Assembly (NCBI RefSeq): GCF_001442535.1
Contig: NZ_CP013141.1
Coordinates: forward strand, 3,822,943 to 3,886,942
DNA: 64,000 nt
Direction of reading: 5' to 3'
Origin: Lysobacter antibioticus
GTDB lineage: Bacteria > Pseudomonadota > Gammaproteobacteria > Xanthomonadales > Xanthomonadaceae
The position numbers were made by a program, and so were the translations under genes. Of this stretch, positions 27,255 through 34,763 are shown piece after piece. The notes beneath the pieces are model-generated. The model was not told the origin of the DNA, ran no database searches, and saw nothing but the letters and a program-made list of their open reading frames with translations. How positions within the stretch are numbered: the stretch's first letter is position 1; every line of letters starts with the position of its first letter.

Positions 27255-30173
27255 TCAGAGCTCCTCGATCACGGCCAGGCGCTCGCCGTTCTGGGCCAGG
27301 CGCACGGCGATGAAACGCATCGGCAGCGACGGCGCCACCCGCAGTTCGACCACGAAGCGCCCGGCGTCGACCGACTGCGGCGTGTTGACCCCCTCGTCGG
27401 TGACCACGCGGAACGATTGCGCGGCGGTGGCGCCGGCGAAGGCGCCGCGTTGGAACAGATCGGTCAGCAGCAGGTCGAAGCCGCGCTGCACCGAACGCCA
27501 CAGCACCGGGCCGTTAGGCTCGAATACGTAACGGGTACCGTGGCGCAGCGCCATGCGCCGCAGCAGGATCAACAGGCGGCGCACGTTGATCGGCCGCAGC
27601 GCCTCGTCCAGCGCCAGGGTGTCGGCGGACAAGGCGAAGAAGCCGCGCGGGTCGTTACGCAACAGGTTGATCTGCGCGTCCTGCAGGGCCTGGCGGTCGC
27701 CGTCGGCGATCGGCGGCGTCAGCGCCACCACATCCTTCATCGGCTCGTTGGCAGCGGCGATCCAGGCGCCGCGCAGGGAGGCCCGTTTCGACAACACGCC
27801 GACCGCGACGCCGTCCGGCGGCACCACTCGCAAGGGGTGTTGACCGGCGCTGTCGGCGCCGCCCGCGCGCGCGTCCGACTGCAACCAAGGGAAATACAGG
27901 GCGCCGTAGCTGAGCGCGCGCGCCTCCTCGAAGCCGAAGGCTTGCGGATCGCTCGGCCCGGCTGGATCGGTGGGCGTGCGTACGGCACGCAGGCGCTGGG
28001 TGTAGCGCAGGGCCTGGGCGGTGCGGAAATGGCGCGGCATCGACAGCACCGCGAACAGGTCGCCACAGGCTGCGGCCAGACGCAGCAGCGCCCGTTGTAC
28101 GTCGAGCCAGTCGGCTTCGTGCAGGTCGCCGGCCCACTCGGGCGCGACCTGTTCCCAGTCGTCGGCGCGTACGCGCACGGTGACCGGGTTGGAGCCCTGG
28201 CTGCTCTCGTCGCCGACCCAGGCGAACACGCGATAGTGATACAGGCCGTCGCGTTGGCTCATCGCCACGTACTCGCCGTCGGCACCGCGGTAGATCTCGC
28301 GCTCGTCGCTGAAGTCGGCGCTGCCGGCCTCGAACAGGGCATAGACCGCGCCGGGCTCGCTCTCGGTCCAGCTCAAGCGATAGGTGCCGGGAGGCACTGG
28401 CGCGTCGGGGCCGTCGAGCAGCGGCGCTTCGATCAGACGCGTGCTGCAATCGAGGAAACGGCCGAAATCGGGTGTCGCCAAAGCGGAGTCGGACGCCACC
28501 GTCGCCAGGCAGGCACCGCGATGCGCGCGCCAATGCGCCGGCGTCGCGACGGGCGGTGCTTGCGCGGGTTCCGGGTCGTCCGCGTCGCGCCGTTGCCAGC
28601 CGCAGTGGATGGCGTCGGGCACGGCGATCAGGCTGGCCTCGTTGAACAAGCCGCCGGCACCGATGCCGAACACGGCGTGCAGTCCGTACAGGGGCCGCGT
28701 CTGCGCGCGGATCAGACGAATGTCGTCGGCATGCCCCTGCAGGGCGTCGACGCCGTCGTCGGCGAGTTCCGGGTCGAGGAACAATCCGCTGTCGAACGAT
28801 GCCAGGCCATCGCGTTCGAGCGCGGTCTCGTCGCGGTGCAGCGGGCCGACCGCCGCGCCGAACAGCCCGCTCGCACCGAGCGGCAGCCAGGCGAGGGGTA
28901 ACGGCGCGTCCTCGGGCGCCAGCGGAAAACGTTGCAATTGCGCCGGCGCCGCCGCGGCGAGATCGTCGTGCACGCGATAGAACTCGCTGTCGCGTTGCAG
29001 TTCCCAGAAGTTGCCCGGCCGGTTCGGCGTCAACGCCAACTGGCGCAGCCGCGCTTGCGGGCCGTTCTCCGAGATCGCACGCAGTTCGATTTCCAGCACT
29101 TGCGCCGAGGCCACCGTGCCGAGCGGCGCGGCGGCGAGGTCGACGCCGCGCCAGGCCGGCCCATGCACGGTCGCGAGCACTTGCAGGGTCGTCGCCGACA
29201 GGTCGGGCGCGCGGTCGGCTTCGTCGATGCGTAACCAGTGAACGGCGCCGGCGGCATCGAAACGCACCCAGGCGCCGATCTCGAAGGCGGATTCGGGCAG
29301 CGGCTCGTCGAAGCGCAAGGCAAGCGGCGCGGGTTCGGCGGCCGAATCCGGATCGCTGTCGAAGCTCGGCGGCGCCAGTAGAGTCGCCGCCAGCGGCAGC
29401 TCCAAACCGGCGAGGTGGGCGACACCGGCAAGCTCGTTCGGCGGCGAGGCCTCGGTGAGGATGCGTTCGAACGCGGCGAGCATGCGCACCGAGACCCGGT
29501 ACGGCGCTGCCGGAGTCGCGCCCGCGGCGACCGTTTCGACTTGGGCATAGGCGCAATCGCCGGTGGCGCGGCCGAACTGCAGCAGGTCGCCGCCGCGCAG
29601 CGGTTGTCGGGTCAGGAATTCGTAGTGGCCCGAAGCAGGGGAGTCGACGCCGGACCAGGCGTCGAGGGCAAAACCGCGCGATTGCACCGACACGCTGACG
29701 CGCAAGGGATCCGACCAGGAACCTTCGCAGCGCGTGGCGACGATGGCCGGTTCGGCCTCGCCACCTGCCGCGGCGATCGAGAGCATTCCGGATAGGGCAA
29801 AGCGGTTGTCGACCGCGACCGCGAGCGAAGGATCGGCATCGGCGTCGACCTCGGCGCGCACGCGTTCCATCTCGGCGCTGCGCGCCACCCGTATGACCCA
29901 GCAGCGGCGGCCGCCGTTGGCGAAGAAGGCGCGCACCGAAGGGCCGAGATGCGCGTGCACGCGTTCGCCGCGGCGTTCGTCCCAGGCCAGCGCTGCGTCG
30001 GCGCCGAACACGGTCGCGTACTGCGCCGCGCTTTCGACCGCGACCGGCAGGTGCAAGGGGCCGGTCGAGGCGAAGCCGACGAACACCGCCACGTCCAGGC
30101 GCGGCAGCGCCTCCGCCGCGAGCGGCGGAGCCACGTCGACCTGGATGCCGGGCAGCCGGCGCGCGTTCGCCAC
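27255..30173 (-). CDS. Oversized second sheath protein (Afp3/4-like)
   Basis: A 972-aa protein. The GTG at 30173 (VANARRLPGIQVDVAPP) is preferred because GGAG precedes it by eight bases; a GTG at 30182 overlapping the tube stop is the alternative. The N-terminus (LDVAVFVGFASTGPLHLPV, YATVFG) and C-terminus (PINVRRLLILLRRMALRHG, RYVFEPNGPVLWRSVQRG) are standard contractile sheath. Between them are about 500 extra residues, including an FnIII-like segment (GTYRLSWTESEPGAVYALFE ... HYRVFAWVGDESSQ). Sheath paralogues are usually 350-700 aa, so this one carries a large surface decoration. It may cover only the baseplate-proximal rings, as inferred for minor sheath proteins. Confidence 0.85.
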   Translation of the reverse strand: MANARRLPGIQVDVAPPLAAEALPRLDVAVFVGFASTGPLHLPVAVESAAQYATVFGADAALAWDERRGERVHAHLGPSVRAFFANGGRRCWVIRVARSAEMERVRAEVDADADPSLAVAVDNRFALSGMLSIAAAGGEAEPAIVATRCEGSWSDPLRVSVSVQSRGFALDAWSGVDSPASGHYEFLTRQPLRGGDLLQFGRATGDCAYAQVETVAAGATPAAPYRVSVRMLAAFERILTEASPPNELAGVAHLAGLELPLAATLLAPPSFDSDPDSAAEPAPLALRFDEPLPESAFEIGAWVRFDAAGAVHWLRIDEADRAPDLSATTLQVLATVHGPAWRGVDLAAAPLGTVASAQVLEIELRAISENGPQARLRQLALTPNRPGNFWELQRDSEFYRVHDDLAAAAPAQLQRFPLAPEDAPLPLAWLPLGASGLFGAAVGPLHRDETALERDGLASFDSGLFLDPELADDGVDALQGHADDIRLIRAQTRPLYGLHAVFGIGAGGLFNEASLIAVPDAIHCGWQRRDADDPEPAQAPPVATPAHWRAHRGACLATVASDSALATPDFGRFLDCSTRLIEAPLLDGPDAPVPPGTYRLSWTESEPGAVYALFEAGSADFSDEREIYRGADGEYVAMSQRDGLYHYRVFAWVGDESSQGSNPVTVRVRADDWEQVAPEWAGDLHEADWLDVQRALLRLAAACGDLFAVLSMPRHFRTAQALRYTQRLRAVRTPTDPAGPSDPQAFGFEEARALSYGALYFPWLQSDARAGGADSAGQHPLRVVPPDGVAVGVLSKRASLRGAWIAAANEPMKDVVALTPPIADGDRQALQDAQINLLRNDPRGFFALSADTLALDEALRPINVRRLLILLRRMALRHGTRYVFEPNGPVLWRSVQRGFDLLLTDLFQRGAFAGATAAQSFRVVTDEGVNTPQSVDAGRFVVELRVAPSLPMRFIAVRLAQNGERLAVIEEL

Positions 30174-30178
30174 GGTTC

Positions 30179-30631
30179 TCACTCCATCTCGAGCCGTTCG
30201 TAGGACAGGGTCAGCTCTTCCAACGCCACATCGGTGCCCTTGGCGTTGAACGGCCCGCTGGTGTGTTTGATGATCCGCGCCCGCAGCAATTTCCAGGTCT
30301 GCACGATCTGGGTGTGGTCCTCGTTCTGCAGGTGGATCGTCACCGTGCGCATGGCCTTCTGGTCGCCGTTGCGGATCTGGTCGAGCCACTGGTACAGGTT
30401 GAGCGAACCGATCACGCCGCGTTTCATCGTCACGTCGGTGGATTTGTTCATGCCGGTGATCTTCATCACGCTGTTTTCTTTGGCGTTGCCGGTGCGGTAC
30501 TCGGACACGGTGACTTCCATGCCGATGCCGCTGAGCTCCTGGAACCCGGCCTGCGGCCCGTCGGTGACCCCGTCGCCCAGGTCGACGAGGAAATTGAATT
30601 GCACGTACGGGCGGTCGCGAAGGGTGGCCAT
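30179..30631 (-). CDS. Major inner tube protein (Afp1/Pvc1-like, gp19 family)
   Basis: A 150-aa protein with the family pattern YVQFNFLVDLGD, AGFQELSGIGMEVTVSEYR, TDVTMKRGVIGSLNLYQWL and DVALEELTLSYERLEME. It polymerises into the rigid tube expelled on contraction. It follows the main sheath gene at 15 bases, with a GGAG site, and its stop touches the second sheath gene. Confidence 0.92.
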   Translation of the reverse strand: MATLRDRPYVQFNFLVDLGDGVTDGPQAGFQELSGIGMEVTVSEYRTGNAKENSVMKITGMNKSTDVTMKRGVIGSLNLYQWLDQIRNGDQKAMRTVTIHLQNEDHTQIVQTWKLLRARIIKHTSGPFNAKGTDVALEELTLSYERLEME

Positions 30632-30646
30632 GACGTTGCTCTCCGA

Positions 30647-32557
30647 TCAGACTTTGCGGTCGGCCGTCCACTGGCCGATGCGGAAGATGACGAACTCGGC
30701 GGGCCGCAGCGGCGCCACGCCGATGAGGCAGATCAGGCGGCCGTTGTCGAGATCGTTCTGCGACATGGTCGAGCGGTCGCATTTGACGAAATACGACTTC
30801 TCCGGCTTGTCGCCGAGCAGGGCGCCGCTTTGCCATTCGTTGAGGAGAAAGTCCTCGATGGTGCGCCGCACGTTGGCCCACAACTGTTCGCCGTTCGGCT
30901 CGAACACCGCCCACTGCGTGCCCTTGTCGATCGAGCGTTCCAAATAGGCGAAGTAGCGCCGCAGGTTGACGTACTTCCATTCCGGGTCGGAGCTGATCGT
31001 GCGTGCGCCCCACAGGCGCATGCCGCGGCCTTCGAAATAACGGAAGCAGTTGATCCCTTCCGGGTTCAGCACTTCCTGTTGCGCCTTGTTGAGGAAGCGT
31101 TCGAAGCCCAGGGCCAGGTTGACGACCTCGTTGGCCGGCGCCTTGTAGACCGCACGGTTGACGTCGTTGCGGGCGTAGATGCCGGCGACGAAGCCCGACG
31201 GTGGCATGTGGGTTTCGCGCTGGGTCAGCGGATCGAGCACCCGCACCCAGGGGTAGTACAGCGCGGCGTGCTTGGAATCGAGCTGGGCGCGCATCGCCCG
31301 CACTTCGCTGATCGCCTGGTTGTCGCCGCTGTCGAGCACGGCGATGCAGTACTTCATGCGTTCGGCGTGGCGGATCAGGGCGCGCACGATCGACGGCGCA
31401 TGGGTCGCATAGCCCGATTCGTAGCCGAAGGTCGAGCCCGGCGCGGCGACGATCGAGATGTCTTCCAGGTCCTCGAACTGGCGCAGGCCGGTCTTGCGAT
31501 CGGCGCTGTCGACCTCGCCTTCGTAGGCGGACGCGAACGGGCGCAGGCCGTCGTTGCCGTCGTCGATCAGGATCGCCAGGCTGCGTTCGGCAGGCGTGCT
31601 CTGCGAGTTCTGCATGGCAGCGCGCAAACCCGCCGGCGGCGACACGGAGGCGTTCGGGTCGGCATCGAAGAAGGCGCCGAGCAATTCGGTGCCGGTGCCG
31701 ATGGCGGCGACGTCTTCGGCGCGGATCACGATCGGCAGGGTGCGGGCGCGGCTGAGGCTGGCCGGGAACTCGGCGAAATAGGCGAACAGCGAATCCGGCG
31801 AGCCGGCGCGCTGGTGCAGCGGGTCCAGCGGCAGATCCGGCGCGACGAAGGCGTCGCCGCCGCCGAGCGGCTGCACGACCACGGTCACGCTGATCACGCG
31901 CAGCTCGTAGTTGGCGGCGCTGAGGTCGGTCAGCGTGGCTTCGGCGGTGCCGATGTCGTCGCCGCTGGAGACGAAGGCCCAACTTTCGTTGGCCGCATCC
32001 CACAGGGCCAGGTAATAGCCGTCCTCGACCGCCGGCGACGGGGCGCCGGCGCGCGGCCGGATCCATACCACGTCGCGCGATTGCAGGGAGTTGGCGAAGG
32101 TGACGCCGTCGACATCGGAGAGCAGGCTCTGGCCGACGTTGAAGGTGAAGCCGACCCGCGCGTTGCCGGCGCGGCCCGGGAAGCGCGCGTACACCATCAT
32201 CGAGGAGGGGCTGCCGGGCAGACCGCCGCGGGCGCAGCCGGGGCGTTCGTCGGTGGCGTCGATGGGAGTGAATACGCGGCTGACGTAGAGGCGCTTGCCG
32301 CCTTCCTCGAAGAACGCGCGCACACCGTTCCAGAGGTAGTTGTCGACCTCGCCGGCGTCCTGGAACACCAGCTTGTCGCGGCCGCCGTAGGTGCGTTCGA
32401 ACTCGACCAGGCTGGTGACGATTTCCGGCTCGATGTCGAGCGGGCCGTAGCGGGCGGGACCGACGAAGCCGGTGGTGGTGGTGCTCACGCCCTCGATCGA
32501 TTTCGCGCGGAAGGAGACTTCCTCGACGAAGACACCGGGAGCCAGGTACTCAGACAT
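30647..32557 (-). CDS. Main contractile sheath protein (Afp2/Pvc2-like)
   Basis: A 636-aa protein. The N-terminus MSEYLAPGVFVEEVSFRAK with IEGVSTTTTGFVGPARYGPL and the C-terminus (RYFEGRGMRLWGARTISSD, WKYVNLRRYFAYLERSID, WAVFEPNGEQLWANVRRTI, RPAEFVIFRIGQW) are the hallmark of eCIS/phage tail sheath. N- and C-terminal strands interlock neighbouring subunits. Residues about 140-320 are a middle domain of variable sequence. A strong AAGGAG site precedes the ATG, consistent with high expression. Confidence 0.94.
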   Translation of the reverse strand: MSEYLAPGVFVEEVSFRAKSIEGVSTTTTGFVGPARYGPLDIEPEIVTSLVEFERTYGGRDKLVFQDAGEVDNYLWNGVRAFFEEGGKRLYVSRVFTPIDATDERPGCARGGLPGSPSSMMVYARFPGRAGNARVGFTFNVGQSLLSDVDGVTFANSLQSRDVVWIRPRAGAPSPAVEDGYYLALWDAANESWAFVSSGDDIGTAEATLTDLSAANYELRVISVTVVVQPLGGGDAFVAPDLPLDPLHQRAGSPDSLFAYFAEFPASLSRARTLPIVIRAEDVAAIGTGTELLGAFFDADPNASVSPPAGLRAAMQNSQSTPAERSLAILIDDGNDGLRPFASAYEGEVDSADRKTGLRQFEDLEDISIVAAPGSTFGYESGYATHAPSIVRALIRHAERMKYCIAVLDSGDNQAISEVRAMRAQLDSKHAALYYPWVRVLDPLTQRETHMPPSGFVAGIYARNDVNRAVYKAPANEVVNLALGFERFLNKAQQEVLNPEGINCFRYFEGRGMRLWGARTISSDPEWKYVNLRRYFAYLERSIDKGTQWAVFEPNGEQLWANVRRTIEDFLLNEWQSGALLGDKPEKSYFVKCDRSTMSQNDLDNGRLICLIGVAPLRPAEFVIFRIGQWTADRKV

Positions 32558-32623
32558 AGCAGTTCTCCTTGCCTAAGACGGCGCATGTCTTGGCGCGCGT
32601 GTCGGCGTAGTGGCGCGGCGCGG

Positions 32624-33544
32624 TCATGCGGTGGATACCAACAGCCAGGAAGCGTCCGCCGCCGGCTGCCCTTCGGTTCTGGCCGTCATCGGCCGGCGAT
32701 ACTCCAGGCGCCGGGGCGGCGCCGGCGACGACAGCGAATCGATCACCGTGCACGGCGTGGCCAGTTGCGCCAGCACGTCGGCGAGATCGGGTACGGCGGG
32801 CGCTTCGATCGGCGGCGAGGCCGGCGACCAGAACGCGCTGAGCTCGACCGTCCAGCGGAAATCGCTGCGCGCTTCCGGGGGCGACGACAGTGGCGTGCGC
32901 GGCGGCTCGGGGTAGGGATAGATCACCGCCACCCGGCCGTCGCGGTCGGCCATGCCGATGCCGCGCGGCGCGCCGTCGATGTCGACCGCGAGCAGGCTCC
33001 AGGCCGGCACGCGCTGGGTGCCGGCCTCGCGCAACTGCGCATAGGTCACGGCGAGCGGTTGCGGCAGGGGCCGGCTCGGCGCCGAGAACAGCGGAATGCG
33101 TTCGATCAGCAACTGCGGTGGCGAGGACGGCGAGCCCGGCAGAACGATCGGTTGCGGCGGCGAGATCCACGGCGCCAGCCAGGTGAACAGCCCGCGTGCC
33201 GGCAATCCGGCGTCGAAGGCCAACGGCAGAAAGCGCCCGAACGGATCGCTGACTTCGATGCGGCAGCCCGATGGCGGCGGCGATGCATCCAGCGCATCGA
33301 TCCAGGGTTGTTCGACCGGTTCGCGGTCGTCGAACTCGAAATCGATCAGGCCGCTGACCCGATGGGCCACGTAGATGCCGCTGGGATTGGGCAGGGCGCG
33401 TTTGCGCGCGTTCGGGGCGTTGCGCGGGTAGACCTCGACCACCAGGCCGTCGATGACCGAGCTCGCCGTCGCCATGTCCCAGAAGCGCAGGCCGAGCGCG
33501 GCATTGCGCTGCAGCACTTCGAGCTCGAACAGGAGCGCGCTCAC
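32624..33544 (-). CDS. Unrecognised CIS-operon protein
   Basis: A 306-aa protein. The start is GTG at 33544 (VSALLFELEVLQRNAALGL): it overlaps the upstream stop as GTGA and has GAGG seven bases before it, so the ATG further upstream is unlikely. I cannot name a family. The sequence is beta-strand-rich and Pro-rich, with LRFWDMATASSVIDGLVVEV, YVAHRVSGLIDFEFDD and RGIGMADRDGRVAVIYPYPEPP, the last resembling a carboxypeptidase-regulatory/transthyretin-like strand pattern. Position between the cap gene and the main sheath suggests a structural or terminator-associated part. Confidence 0.55.
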   Translation of the reverse strand: MSALLFELEVLQRNAALGLRFWDMATASSVIDGLVVEVYPRNAPNARKRALPNPSGIYVAHRVSGLIDFEFDDREPVEQPWIDALDASPPPSGCRIEVSDPFGRFLPLAFDAGLPARGLFTWLAPWISPPQPIVLPGSPSSPPQLLIERIPLFSAPSRPLPQPLAVTYAQLREAGTQRVPAWSLLAVDIDGAPRGIGMADRDGRVAVIYPYPEPPRTPLSSPPEARSDFRWTVELSAFWSPASPPIEAPAVPDLADVLAQLATPCTVIDSLSSPAPPRRLEYRRPMTARTEGQPAADASWLLVSTA

Positions 33545-34128
33545 GTGAGCGCCTCGTGCACTTCGAAGCGGCGGCTCTGCACTGCGGTGCCGTCGTCGAC
33601 GCTGACGTCGGAATCGATCAACACCATGCGCAGGGCATAGGTCGCCGAGGACGGCAGGCGCCGCAGGCGATCCCACAAGGTCAGGTAGTCGTTGAGCGAG
33701 AGCGGGTCGCAGACCACCTCGATGCCTTCCTGCGCGCCGAAGGTGTCGGTCTCGGGCATGTAATGATTGAGATGGCCGGCGCTGAGCACGCTGGTGTCTT
33801 CCATCAGGCGCATCACCCAGCCGAGCATGCGCTGCTGGCGTTCGCTGTCCTGCGCCCAGGGGGTGATCATGTAGTGCAGGTCGAGCGGCAGCGACGGCCG
33901 ATAGCGGCGGCCGTCGGGCGAACGGCGCAGGGTGAGGTTGCGCATGGCGCCGTTGACCGCGACGCGGAACAGGTAGATCGAGAACCCGTCCTGCATCGGC
34001 GACTCGAAGTCGCGCGCCTGGTACAGGCTGATGTCGAGGCCGGCGCCGAATTCGTCGCGCGGGTAGCGATCGCGCAGCAGGCCGGCCAGTGCGGTACTGG
34101 TGGCGGCGATGGCGCGGTAGTTCGCCAT
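33541..34128 (-). CDS. Tail terminator/cap protein, DUF4255 (Afp16/Pvc16-like)
   Basis: A 195-aa protein with the DUF4255 pattern: an N-terminal helix (YRAIAATSTALAGLLRDRYP), DGFSIYLFRVAVNGAMRN, RPSLPLDLHYMITPWAQD, QQRMLGWVMRLMEDTSVL, SLNDYLTLWDRLRRLPSSAT. In Afp/PVC this protein caps sheath and tube and stops polymerisation. It is the second gene of the operon; its stop overlaps the GTG of the next gene. Confidence 0.88.
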   Translation of the reverse strand: MANYRAIAATSTALAGLLRDRYPRDEFGAGLDISLYQARDFESPMQDGFSIYLFRVAVNGAMRNLTLRRSPDGRRYRPSLPLDLHYMITPWAQDSERQQRMLGWVMRLMEDTSVLSAGHLNHYMPETDTFGAQEGIEVVCDPLSLNDYLTLWDRLRRLPSSATYALRMVLIDSDVSVDDGTAVQSRRFEVHEALT

Positions 34129-34132
34129 GGGC

Positions 34133-34408
34133 TCAGTCTCCGCGCCGTTGCGTCAGCAAGGCGCCGAGCAGCGCATCGCCGGCGAGCCGCCGGTAGCGCC
34201 TGCGGCCGTCGGCCGCCACGGTTTCCTCGATCACGCCGCAGCGTTTCATCCAGTCCAGCGCCTCCTGCAATTCGTCCATGGCGACCTCGTGCTCGCTTCC
34301 GAACCACCAGCGATGGATGCCTTCGGCGGTATCGCACGCGTGCGGATTGGCTCGCATATAGCTGGCCAATGCCTTGACACATGCCGATACCGCGGAGCTT
34401 TCGTCCAT
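34133..34408 (-). CDS. Small winged-helix-like protein, first gene of the CIS operon
   Basis: A 91-aa protein starting MDESSAVSACVKAL at 34408. An ATG at 34429 would fall at about +1 of the predicted sigma-54 promoter and would not leave a leader, so the shorter form with AGAGGG nine bases upstream is chosen. The C-terminal half (MDELQEALDWMKRCGVIEET, then RRRYRRLAGDALL) looks like a winged helix. I know no function; a regulatory or cap-associated role is possible. No signal peptide or membrane helix. Confidence 0.6.
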   Translation of the reverse strand: MDESSAVSACVKALASYMRANPHACDTAEGIHRWWFGSEHEVAMDELQEALDWMKRCGVIEETVAADGRRRYRRLAGDALLGALLTQRRGD

Positions 34409-34436
34409 CGCGATCGACCCTCTGCGCATCAGATCA

Positions 34437-34454
34437 ATGCAAGAGCGATGCCAA
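34437..34454 (-). promoter_or_regulatory. Sigma-54 (-24/-12) promoter for the CIS operon
   Basis: On the minus strand the sequence reads TTGGCAT-CGCTC-TTGCATT: TGGCA then TTGCA, with exactly ten bases between the GG and the GC, the strict RpoN spacing. Only the sixth -24 position (T for C) departs from consensus. Transcription would start about 12 bases downstream, near 34427, giving a leader of about 19 bases before the ATG at 34408. A sigma-54 activator gene ends 310 bp upstream. Confidence 0.8.
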
Positions 34455-34606
34455 CCGCGATCGACGAGGCAAACGCTTGCGCAGCGGGCGTTGTCGATGC
34501 GGCATGGCGTGCGAGGGCGGATGTTTTGATCCGGGCGCGAACCCGACGGCCGTCACATTGCCGGCCGCAAACGCAGTGCTTTCAAGCCTGCGCAGCCAGG
34601 ATGTTT

Positions 34607-34650
34607 TTGTCCGCGCGGTGCATGGCTTTGTCCTGTGAGCGAACGGACAA
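34607..34650. promoter_or_regulatory. Candidate upstream activating sites (TTGTCC repeats)
   Basis: TTGTCC occurs at 34607-34612 and 34628-34633, 21 bp apart (two helical turns), and GGACAA at 34645-34650 forms an inverted pair with the second (extended arms GGCTTTGTCC / GGACAAGCC). The sites lie about 155-210 bp upstream of the -24/-12 element, a usual distance for sigma-54 enhancers. Binding by the adjacent activator is inference. Confidence 0.45.
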
Positions 34651-34763
34651 GCCGATCGCATCGTCGGACGACGGATATTAGGGAGACCCGTTCGGTCGTA
34701 CATGCAGGCACGACGATGCCGCGGGCACGGCGGTTACCGTCCCCGTCGTGGATAGCGCTGCGA

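Larger units (their letters stand above)
34409..34763 (-). other. Regulatory region between the sigma-54 activator and the CIS operon
   Basis: 355 bases without a convincing gene. It holds a -24/-12 element near the CIS start, three TTGTCC/GGACAA sites in its middle and a moderately AT-rich stretch (34501-34690). Small ORFs here are overlapping frames without ribosome sites. Confidence 0.6.

Noticed and set aside
27255..32066. 1603-aa sheath reading
   Set aside because: The upstream part overlaps tube and main sheath in another frame; sheath homology begins only at about 30173.
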